Of a stretch of DNA of 64,000 nucleotides, positions 35,529 to 43,454 are shown piece after piece; within the stretch, counting starts at the first letter, position 1; the number at the start of each line of letters is the position of its first letter. The DNA is taken from NCBI RefSeq assembly GCF_002754195.1, contig NZ_PEEU01000001.1, positions 2,790,001 to 2,854,000 on the forward strand, written 5' to 3'. Source of the stretch: Flavobacterium sp. 9. GTDB lineage: Bacteria > Bacteroidota > Bacteroidia > Flavobacteriales > Flavobacteriaceae. The translations under genes and the position numbers were made by a program. The notes below the pieces were generated by a model. It worked only from the letters and a program-made list of their open reading frames with translations, ran no database searches and was not told where the DNA came from.

Positions 35529-36665
35529 TTAAAATACAAAGTCTCTTAGCAATTCTAAGATTTGATTAATTTCGTCTTGTGAGTTATAACTGTGAATACA
35601 AAAACGAAGGCGTTCTTGTCCTTCCGGAACTGTAGGCGAAAGTATTGCCTTTACATCAAAACCTTTGTCTTGTAGTTGTTGTGCCAAACGTTTTACATTT
35701 TCGTTACCCGGAATAATAGCAGATTGTATAGCTGATTTACTTCGAACAAACATTGGCTTTAAGCCTAATAAATTTTTCTGCTGATTAAAAAGTACAATGT
35801 TTTGGCGCAGTTTTTCGATTGTTTCTGCTTCTAAATCAAGTTGATGATATGCGGTTAAAATCGTCGAAACCGAATGTGGAGATAATCCTGTGGTATAAAT
35901 AAAGCTTCGGGCAAAGTTTACCAGATATTCTTTAAGTTCTGTACTTCCTAAAACTGCTGCGCCATGACATCCCAAACCTTTTCCGAAAGTCATGATTCGG
36001 GCAAAAATCCTGTTGTGCAATTCGAAGTATTGCGTCAAACCTTCACCCTTTTCTCCAAAAACTCCCAAAGTATGCGCTTCGTCAACCACTAAATAGCAAT
36101 TGTATTTTTCGGACAACGCAACAAGTTCTTCTAAGTTTGGGGAATCTCCATCCATAGAAAAAACAGTTTCAGTAACAATGTAAATAGTTGTGTTGGGAAA
36201 TTTTATAATAAGACGTTCTAAGTCTTCAAAATCATTATGATTGAATTTATATGATTTTGCATTCGACATTACGATTCCGTCCCGAATAGAAGCATGACTT
36301 AATTCATCATACAAAATAACATCGTTTCGTTGCGGTAAAGCGCTAAAAAAACCAACATTGGCATCATAACCCGAATTAAAAATTAAAGCGGATTCTACGT
36401 CATGAAATTGCGCAATAAAAGTTTCTGCAATTTGGTATAAGGAATGGTTTCCCGAAATTAATCTCGAACCTGTTGCACCATTTTGAATAATATCATTTTC
36501 GATTAGATAATGATGTGCCTGTTTAAAAACAGCTTCAGATTTTGAAAATCCAATATAGTCGTTTGAAGAAAAATCGACAAGATTATTAAAACTTGGCAAT
36601 TGTCTTAACGAATTATTTTGCTTTCGATTTTCGAGCTTTTGAATCAGGTTTTCCGGTAATTTCAT
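35529..36665 (-). CDS. bioF: 8-amino-7-oxononanoate synthase
   Basis: 378 residues. BioF is a PLP enzyme that condenses pimeloyl-thioester with alanine to give KAPA. Visible motifs are FSSNDYIGFSKS, GATGSRLISGNH, DELSHASIRDG, VDEAHTLGVFG, and the PLP Lys in TFGKGLGCHGAAV (about 225). It is followed after 3 bp by the DUF2007-like gene. It is separated from bioD-bioA by about 2.8 kb carrying the sigma operon. bioB and bioC are not in the window. Confidence 0.94.
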   Translation of the reverse strand: MKLPENLIQKLENRKQNNSLRQLPSFNNLVDFSSNDYIGFSKSEAVFKQAHHYLIENDIIQNGATGSRLISGNHSLYQIAETFIAQFHDVESALIFNSGYDANVGFFSALPQRNDVILYDELSHASIRDGIVMSNAKSYKFNHNDFEDLERLIIKFPNTTIYIVTETVFSMDGDSPNLEELVALSEKYNCYLVVDEAHTLGVFGEKGEGLTQYFELHNRIFARIMTFGKGLGCHGAAVLGSTELKEYLVNFARSFIYTTGLSPHSVSTILTAYHQLDLEAETIEKLRQNIVLFNQQKNLLGLKPMFVRSKSAIQSAIIPGNENVKRLAQQLQDKGFDVKAILSPTVPEGQERLRFCIHSYNSQDEINQILELLRDFVF

Positions 36666-36742
36666 AAAAGCAAAGTTATGAAATTGAAGTCAAATTAAAT
36701 AAACAGCGGGTTTGATATCGCCCGCTGTTCTTTATTTAAGTT

Positions 36743-37381
36743 TTAAATCGCGCTGATAAATGGCGACTTTTTACTGTATTTAGATTCGATCATTTCAGAA
36801 ATCATAAAACTTGCAATGTCATTTGCATTAATTTTATCTCCTGAACAATCTTCTAAACTAACTGAAATCTCTCCGCTCAAATCATTAAATTCAATAAAAG
36901 GAACTCTGACCTGAGTCCAATTTACAGTACTTGCAACCAATAAATCATAAGCTTTTTGGCGGTCTTCTTGAATTACAGGAAAATTAGCTTTCATCCAATC
37001 AGTTGCCATTATTGTTTTCGGGCTTTTTTTATCAAACGGAGTATCAATATTTAATCCGGCCAACAAAACATAACGTTCGATTTTGTAATCGTTCATTACT
37101 TGCAGAATATTCTTCGTAGCCAAACTTGCCACAAGCGGCTCATCTTTTCTTTGACCAACTGTACTAATTACAGCCTGACAATCCCGAAGTAATGATTTGA
37201 TAGTTTCCAAATCAAGCGCGTCGCCTTTGATGATTTCGATTTGAGGACTTTGGATGGTAGATTTTTCAGGATTTCTTAGCAAGAGTTTTACGCTAAATCC
37301 TTTTTTCAATAACTGGTTTACAAGATAATTTCCAGTTCTTCCGCCACCGCCTAAAACGGCAACTTTATATATATTTTTCAT
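36743..37381 (-). CDS. NAD(P)-binding Rossmann protein (NmrA/SDR-type)
   Basis: 212 residues. The N-terminal dinucleotide fold has GGGGRTG at residues 11-17. There is LLRNPEK after strand 2, a QAVISTVGQ segment near 72, and an NWTQVRVP segment near 155. This is typical of atypical short-chain dehydrogenases of the NAD(P)H-binding/NmrA-like class. There is no YxxxK catalytic pair in the usual place, so it may be a binding or regulatory protein rather than a dehydrogenase. The substrate is unknown. It lies 77 bp upstream of bioF on the same strand. Confidence 0.85.
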   Translation of the reverse strand: MKNIYKVAVLGGGGRTGNYLVNQLLKKGFSVKLLLRNPEKSTIQSPQIEIIKGDALDLETIKSLLRDCQAVISTVGQRKDEPLVASLATKNILQVMNDYKIERYVLLAGLNIDTPFDKKSPKTIMATDWMKANFPVIQEDRQKAYDLLVASTVNWTQVRVPFIEFNDLSGEISVSLEDCSGDKINANDIASFMISEMIESKYSKKSPFISAI

Positions 37382-37527
37382 TTGTATTCTTTATAAAATT
37401 TGACATAGATAATTTGCGTTTTATCAAGCAGATAAAACGAAATAATAAAAGCTTACTGAGCTTTTATAAACAATCAATATTTTATAAAGAGATTCTAATA
37501 GTTCAAATATACAGCTTTTAATAAAGC

Positions 37528-37561
37528 AAAAAAGCCATTCACCGCAGCGAATGGCTTTTAA
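37528..37561 (-). terminator. Hairpin terminator of the CC-peptide cluster
   Basis: Perfect 11-bp arms AAAAGCCATTC (37530-37540) and GAATGGCTTTT (37549-37559). The minus-strand T run follows. It is the only strong terminator of the three-gene cluster, which supports a single transcript. Confidence 0.85.
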
Positions 37562-37597
37562 ATTTATTTTGAAATAAACACTTTACCTATAAACAGA

Positions 37598-37879
37598 TTA
37601 ATAAAGTGTGTAGGTAACAGTAGAACTTGTGGTACTATTAAAATTATAATTAGTTGTAACTGGCAATCCACGACGAATAAGATCGCGTTCTACAGCAGTA
37701 ATTGGCGATTCGCAACAGCTATTCCAAGAACAGGTATACGTAGGTCCAAATGCAACAATTGCAGCTTTAACTTCTTTTTGATTCATTGAAGTTTTTGCAA
37801 CAGAATCAGAACTTGTGGTCAGAGACATTGTCCCAAAACCTAATGCCAGTAATAGCATTCCTAAAAAAACTTTTTTCAT
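37598..37879 (-). CDS. Small exported Cys-Cys peptide, copy 3
   Basis: 93 residues; family not recognised. The N-terminus MKKVFLGMLLLALGFG is a signal peptide. The mature part contains GPTYTCSWNSCCESPI, then RDLIRRGLPVTTN, and ends STTSSTVTYTLY. Of the three copies only this one has a third Cys, just before the SWNSCCESP block. It is the last of three tandem paralogues on the minus strand and lies 35 bp after copy 2. The role is unknown. Conserved paired Cys suggest disulfide or metal binding in the periplasm or outside. Confidence 0.8.
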   Translation of the reverse strand: MKKVFLGMLLLALGFGTMSLTTSSDSVAKTSMNQKEVKAAIVAFGPTYTCSWNSCCESPITAVERDLIRRGLPVTTNYNFNSTTSSTVTYTLY

Positions 37880-37914
37880 AGTAAATTCCTTAAATGTTTA
37901 ATATTCTGGACGTA

Positions 37915-38196
37915 TTAAAAAATATTATAAGTTACAGTAGTACTTGTAGTGCTTTTAATTATAAAATTAGTACTTGCTGGTAATCCTCGCGCCGCAATAT
38001 CACGCTCAATAGTAAAAATAGGTGACTCGCAACAACTATTCCAGGGAATGGTGTAGGTAGGACCAAATTTAACTTTTGCGACTTCAACTTCTTTTTGAGA
38101 CATTGAAGTTTTGGCAGCATAATCAGAACTTGTAGTTAGAGACATTGTCCCAAAACCTAATGCTAGTAATAACATTCCTAAAAAAACTTTTTTCAT
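37915..38196 (-). CDS. Small exported Cys-Cys peptide, copy 2
   Basis: 93 residues with a signal peptide nearly identical to copy 3 (MKKVFLGMLLLALGFGTMS). The core is GPTYTIPWNSCCESPI, followed by ERDIAARGLPAST and a Thr/Ser-rich C-terminus (STTSTTVTYNIF). The mature regions differ more than the signal peptides. Spacing to its neighbours is 35-36 bp, fitting an operon born by tandem duplication. Its short leader repeats the ACTTACAAATAT sequence found upstream of copy 1. No function can be assigned. Confidence 0.82.
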   Translation of the reverse strand: MKKVFLGMLLLALGFGTMSLTTSSDYAAKTSMSQKEVEVAKVKFGPTYTIPWNSCCESPIFTIERDIAARGLPASTNFIIKSTTSTTVTYNIF

Positions 38197-38232
38197 AATA
38201 AATTATTTAAAATATTAATATACTTACAAATA

Positions 38233-38499
38233 TTACCAGATCGTATAAGTTACAGTAGTACTTGTGGTACTATTAATAGTAAAATTAGTTGTACCCGGAT
38301 ACCCGCGTTTAGCTAAGTCATTATAAATAGGGGTAAGCGGTGATTCACAACAACTTTTCCAAGGAATTGTGTAAGTAGGACCAAGTACAACTTTTTTTTG
38401 ATTCATTGAAGTTTTGGCAACATACTCAGAACTCGTAGTTAGAGACATCGTCCCAAAACCTAATGCTACTAATAGCATTCCTAAAACAACTTTTTTCAT
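38233..38499 (-). CDS. Small exported Cys-Cys peptide, copy 1
   Basis: 88 residues from the ATG at 38499 (MKKVVLGMLLVALGFG). A longer frame from 38562 adds 21 residues absent from the paralogues, and a promoter-like box lies inside that extension, so I reject it. The core is GPTYTIPWKSCCESPL, then NDLAKRGYPGTTN and STTSTTVTYTIW. Compared with copies 2 and 3 it lacks about five residues before the GPTYT block. It is first in the presumed operon. The function is unknown; probably exported by Sec. Confidence 0.82.
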   Translation of the reverse strand: MKKVVLGMLLVALGFGTMSLTTSSEYVAKTSMNQKKVVLGPTYTIPWKSCCESPLTPIYNDLAKRGYPGTTNFTINSTTSTTVTYTIW

Positions 38500-38814
38500 A
38501 ATAATATTTTTAAGTGTTAATATACTTACAAATATATCAGGTATGCAGCAAAAAATTTGCATATTTTTTGCGTGTTTTTTGCATAATTTGTTAATTTTCT
38601 GACATTTAATTTAAAAGACGATTTATCTTCTTTAAACATGGAGTATAAAAAAACCCGATATTAATATCTGACTTTTCATCTTTATTTTAAAATTCTCTCA
38701 CATTACATGATCTCAGAGCGCATATCATTGTTAATTAAAACCTTAATATCTCTAATTTTCAAATTATAAACTGATTCTTACTAATTTGTATATTGCATTA
38801 AAAAAAAGAGAAAA
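38500..38814. other. Divergent intergenic region (CC-peptides / DUF3667)
   Basis: 315 bp without a gene. A minus-strand TATATTTG box (38536-38529) fits TAnnTTTG about 30 bp before the first CC-peptide gene; no good -33 TTG is seen. I found no clear promoter for the plus-strand DUF3667 gene. Confidence 0.5.
38529..38536 (-). promoter_or_regulatory. Candidate -7 box of the CC-peptide operon
   Basis: Reverse-strand TATATTTG fits the TAnnTTTG consensus and lies 30 bp upstream of the ATG at 38499. The surrounding ACTTACAAATAT sequence is also present upstream of copy 2, so the duplication unit included it. Confidence 0.45.
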
Positions 38815-39621
38815 ATGAAGATTATTTGTAAAAACTGTGAAACACCTAATTATCCAGATTTCAAGTATTGTCCTGAATGCAGTCAAAAAGTTAACTTGCA
38901 TCGCATAAGTCCGCATGAGGTTTTTCATGAAGCTGTTCATTATTTTACTCATGCTGACAAAGGCATTTTTCAACTCATTAGGGATTTAGCTTTAAAAAGC
39001 GGACTTGTAGCCAGAGAATATATCAATGGTAAAAGAAAAAAGTACTTTGCGCCACTTAATTTTTTCTTATTGGTTGCAGCCATTTTTGTTTTCATTTCTA
39101 ATATCCCAAAAGAAACACCACCTATTGATATTCAAAAAGAAAATCAGGAACTCAGCGCGATTTCAGATCCGATTCAAAAAGAAAAAATCATACATCTTTA
39201 TGAACGAAAAGAAAAAATGCTTCATTTCATGAGAAAGTACTCAAATCTAATGGCAATGATGGCTTTACCGCTTACTGCATTTTTCTTTTGGCTGTTTTAT
39301 AAAAAAGAAAACTACAACTATACAGAACATTTGGTCGCAGGAATGTATATGCTGGGCTTTTGTATACTGGTCAATACACTTTTAATTTTGCCTATTTCTT
39401 TATTATTACATCTCTCAGGTAATTATCAGGCTTTGTTTTTTCTACTGTTTCAGCTCTTCTATTTTACTGTCTTTTATTATAAGTTTATAAATAAAAGCGC
39501 TAAACTTCAATTTCTAAAAGCTTTTGGAATAAGTGCTTTCGGTATTATAGCTTGGGCAATTATCTCCGGATTAACTGTAAATGCATATGTTTCCACCGGA
39601 TTTTGGGGAATAGCACAATAA
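38815..39621 (+). CDS. DUF3667 multi-pass membrane protein with N-terminal zinc ribbon
   Basis: 268 residues. Four Cys at 5, 8, 19 and 22 (CKNCETPNYP...CPEC) form a zinc-ribbon pattern. The segment FFHEAVHYFTHADKGIF-like, followed by EYINGKRKKYFAPLNFFLL, is characteristic of DUF3667. About five hydrophobic helices follow (from about 78, 140, 170, 195, 235). A charged stretch lies between the first two. The family has no established function. It converges on atpC, with a shared terminator at 39650-39685. Confidence 0.88.
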   Translation: MKIICKNCETPNYPDFKYCPECSQKVNLHRISPHEVFHEAVHYFTHADKGIFQLIRDLALKSGLVAREYINGKRKKYFAPLNFFLLVAAIFVFISNIPKETPPIDIQKENQELSAISDPIQKEKIIHLYERKEKMLHFMRKYSNLMAMMALPLTAFFFWLFYKKENYNYTEHLVAGMYMLGFCILVNTLLILPISLLLHLSGNYQALFFLLFQLFYFTVFYYKFINKSAKLQFLKAFGISAFGIIAWAIISGLTVNAYVSTGFWGIAQ

Positions 39622-39649
39622 TAGAAAATCATTAATCGAAAATAAGCAC

Positions 39650-39685
39650 AAAAAAAAAGCCATTCGCATAACGAATGGCTTTTTA
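39650..39685. terminator. Bidirectional terminator between DUF3667 gene and atpC
   Basis: Perfect 12-bp arms AAAAGCCATTCG (39655-39666) and CGAATGGCTTTT (39672-39683), with an A run to the left and a T run to the right. Confidence 0.88.
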
Positions 39686-39704
39686 TATTTATTCTAAAAT
39701 TGTT

Positions 39705-39986
39705 TTAGTCAACTAATACAATAATTTTATTGTCTTTCATCTCGATAGTACCTGACGTAATTTCTAATGTATAGGTTTGGTCATTTACTTTCGTGAATTT
39801 ACTCGCTACCTCTTTAGGAAAATTGAAACTTGGCGCTGCAATTTTAATAGTTCCTTTTTCTAAAATAGAAACGATAGGCGCGTGGTGATTCAATATTTGA
39901 AAGCTTCCATCAACTCCAGGCAATGTAACAGCTGTTACTTCTCCTGAAAATAATTTTGCTTCTGGTGATACTATTTCTAAAATCAT
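39705..39986 (-). CDS. atpC: F1F0 ATP synthase epsilon subunit, short form
   Basis: 93 residues, matching only the N-terminal beta-sandwich of epsilon (usually about 130-140). Motifs are VSPEAKLFSGEV, LPGVDGSFQILNHHAPIVS and a C-terminal NKIIVLVD. The helical C-terminal hairpin that can inhibit ATPase activity in other bacteria is absent. It lies 81 bp downstream of atpD on the same strand, with a strong inverted repeat in the gap. The subunit connects gamma to the c-ring in the central stalk. Confidence 0.93.
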   Translation of the reverse strand: MILEIVSPEAKLFSGEVTAVTLPGVDGSFQILNHHAPIVSILEKGTIKIAAPSFNFPKEVASKFTKVNDQTYTLEITSGTIEMKDNKIIVLVD

Positions 39987-39996
39987 CTTTTTTTAG

Positions 39997-40055
39997 TTAT
40001 GAGTTATAAGTTATGAGTTATAAGTGAGTTGAAACTCATAATTTATAACTCATAA
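39997..40055 (-). repeat. 23-bp inverted repeat in the atpD-atpC gap
   Basis: Arms 39997-40019 and 40033-40055 pair with one mismatch (TTATGAGTTATAAGTTATG against its inverse). They are themselves made of repeated TTATGAGTTATAA words. The loop is 13 bp and no T run follows. This is likely an mRNA hairpin that could set the ratio of beta to epsilon, or a dispersed repeat. Confidence 0.8.
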
Positions 40056-40067
40056 TTCATAATTATA

Positions 40068-41582
<1,515 letters not shown>

Positions 41583-41640
41583 TTATGTATTTATTAAATA
41601 GCTATTTAGGTTTATCGAAAATACCTCTTTTTTCAGAGCG

Positions 41641-41670
41641 CAAAGATAATTTTTTAAAATATAAAATCAA
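41641..41670 (-). promoter_or_regulatory. Bacteroidota-type promoter of atpD-atpC
   Basis: On the minus strand: TTG at 41670-41668, a 19-bp spacer, then TATCTTTG at 41648-41641, followed by C and G. This is the best match in the window to TTG-N(about 19)-TAnnTTTG. The ATG is about 60 bp downstream. Confidence 0.8.
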
Positions 41671-41754
41671 TTTTTTTTTATAAAAAATACTATTATTTTG
41701 TTTGATTCCTAAAACTCAGGCTCCAAATACAGAAAAAAGCATTTTTTACCAAAA

Positions 41755-41793
41755 TAAAAAAAAGCCACTACATTTTAGAAATGCATGGCTTTC
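41755..41793 (-). terminator. Hairpin terminator of the TonB-receptor/SGNH operon
   Basis: Arms AAAGCCA (41761-41767) and TGGCTTT (41786-41792) with further CATTT/AAATG pairing inside. The minus-strand T run follows. It lies just past the SGNH stop at 41814. Confidence 0.75.
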
Positions 41794-41813
41794 TTACTAA
41801 AAAAAATTTGGCT

Positions 41814-43370
41814 TTATGGTAATACTGCCGGAAACAAAACCTGATATTTACTTACATCTACACCTTTAAGGTTTGATCCGTATTTTACATTAATTGCCTC
41901 TATAAATTTATTTGCAATTAAAGCGTACCCTCTTGGAGAAGGATGAACTCCATCTACAGAAAAAGCCGCTCCGGTTACAAATGTAGAAGTCAAAGTGACA
42001 TTATTAGCTGTTATTCCGTTTGGCGTGCCTAATTTATCCATAATTGCTTTTGCATCTACAAATGCCAAATTGTTCGCGTCAGACGCTGCTTTAATTGTTG
42101 CATTATAAGCTGTAGTAGCTACTTCAATCTCTGCTACTTCGCTTGGCAACAAGACATATCTGTCAGGTAAAGGAAAAGTAACTCCTAATTGCGACAAAGA
42201 TGGCGAAGGCGAAGCAACTCCATCAGCCGCTACCGACGGAACTTTACCAATCCTTGAAGAAGCACTTAAACAAATTAAATCAGTTGGCTGAGTTTGTCTT
42301 GCTCTTCCAAAAATCTGCCCCAATACCGTAGCAGTTGTAGCATCTAATCCGCCACCCATTAATACCGCTTTTAAACTCGCAGACAAGTCAGGTAAATTTT
42401 CATCTACCATAATCATCGGGTTATTCCCGGTTGTAGACAAAAGCTTGATTCTATCTCCCTGACCCAAATAAGCCAACGCACCATGTATAGGTCCGTATAA
42501 TTGCGCATTTAACGTATTGACCACACTAACTCCTCCAACAGTTAAACTAGCCTGACTTAATTGATTATAAGCTATAACATGAAAATAAGGAAGTGTCGTT
42601 ACAACAGGCAAATTAGCCACAACACCTTTTTTTCCACCAGCTACAAGCTGACCAACTAAAGCTTTGTAAGCTCCGTCAAAAGTAGCAGGAGGTGTTAAAG
42701 GATTTACTGCAGGATCTCCACCCGCTGTTGCATAACCCAATTCATCATTTCCACCTATCCATAAGGAGAAAAAAGTAGGATTCTGACTTAAAGCATCTGC
42801 TAAAACGGTTGTGGTAGCACTTGAAGCAAAACGAGCAAAATAAGGATTTGCCGTTCCCACTGCTACTCCTGCAGGATTACCATAACCAGGCGCAAGCAAG
42901 TGAAAACTTTTAGCTCCCGGCACTCCTAAATTATTAAACGATCCTGACAAGTGCGCCGTAACTTCAGTTGTTGGTTTTCCACTTACAGGATCAACACTTG
43001 AAGCAGGATGCTCTGGCGTTATAACATTATTAAAATACAAACGAGGTCCCGCAATAACATTTCCTCCCAATAATAAACCTCCTATATTGTCATTTGCAAA
43101 GGGGGTTTTAAACTCTCCACCGCCTACTAAAGCAAATTGCTGTGCTAATAAATTTGGATAAGCTCCTTCTTGTCCTTTAATAAATAAAGCATTCCCACTA
43201 AATCCAGCAGCAAAAGAATCTCCTAATGCAACATATTTTGAAAAATTGGCAGAACCGGCAGTCAAAGGCAATCCATCAGACGAATCTACTACTGTTGTAG
43301 CATTGTCATCACTATTACAGGCTCCAAAGGTCAACGAAACCAATAAAAGCCATTTGAAATTTTTTATCAT
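41814..43370 (-). CDS. SGNH/GDSL-type hydrolase lipoprotein
   Basis: 518 residues. A lipoprotein signal has its lipobox at LTFGAC, with lipidated Cys at 18. SGNH blocks are: I, GDSFAAG (Ser 52); III, SLWIGGNDELG; V, VDGVHPSPRGYALIAN (Asp and His near 475). This is an esterase or lipase fold on the outer membrane. It is longer than simple GDSL enzymes, with a large insert between blocks. It lies 84 bp downstream of a TonB receptor on the same strand. The pair may bind and take up an esterified or lipidic nutrient (inference). Confidence 0.9.
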   Translation of the reverse strand: MIKNFKWLLLVSLTFGACNSDDNATTVVDSSDGLPLTAGSANFSKYVALGDSFAAGFSGNALFIKGQEGAYPNLLAQQFALVGGGEFKTPFANDNIGGLLLGGNVIAGPRLYFNNVITPEHPASSVDPVSGKPTTEVTAHLSGSFNNLGVPGAKSFHLLAPGYGNPAGVAVGTANPYFARFASSATTTVLADALSQNPTFFSLWIGGNDELGYATAGGDPAVNPLTPPATFDGAYKALVGQLVAGGKKGVVANLPVVTTLPYFHVIAYNQLSQASLTVGGVSVVNTLNAQLYGPIHGALAYLGQGDRIKLLSTTGNNPMIMVDENLPDLSASLKAVLMGGGLDATTATVLGQIFGRARQTQPTDLICLSASSRIGKVPSVAADGVASPSPSLSQLGVTFPLPDRYVLLPSEVAEIEVATTAYNATIKAASDANNLAFVDAKAIMDKLGTPNGITANNVTLTSTFVTGAAFSVDGVHPSPRGYALIANKFIEAINVKYGSNLKGVDVSKYQVLFPAVLP

Positions 43371-43454
43371 AATTTATATATTTTAAAATTATCACTTTCT
43401 AAATCCTACTTAAGAAAAGTAAATAACATATTTGTTTTATCTGAGATTTTGCAA

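Noticed and set aside
38500..38562. Longer start for the first Cys-Cys peptide
   Set aside because: The two paralogues start at the position matching 38499, and a promoter-like TATATTTG lies inside the extension.
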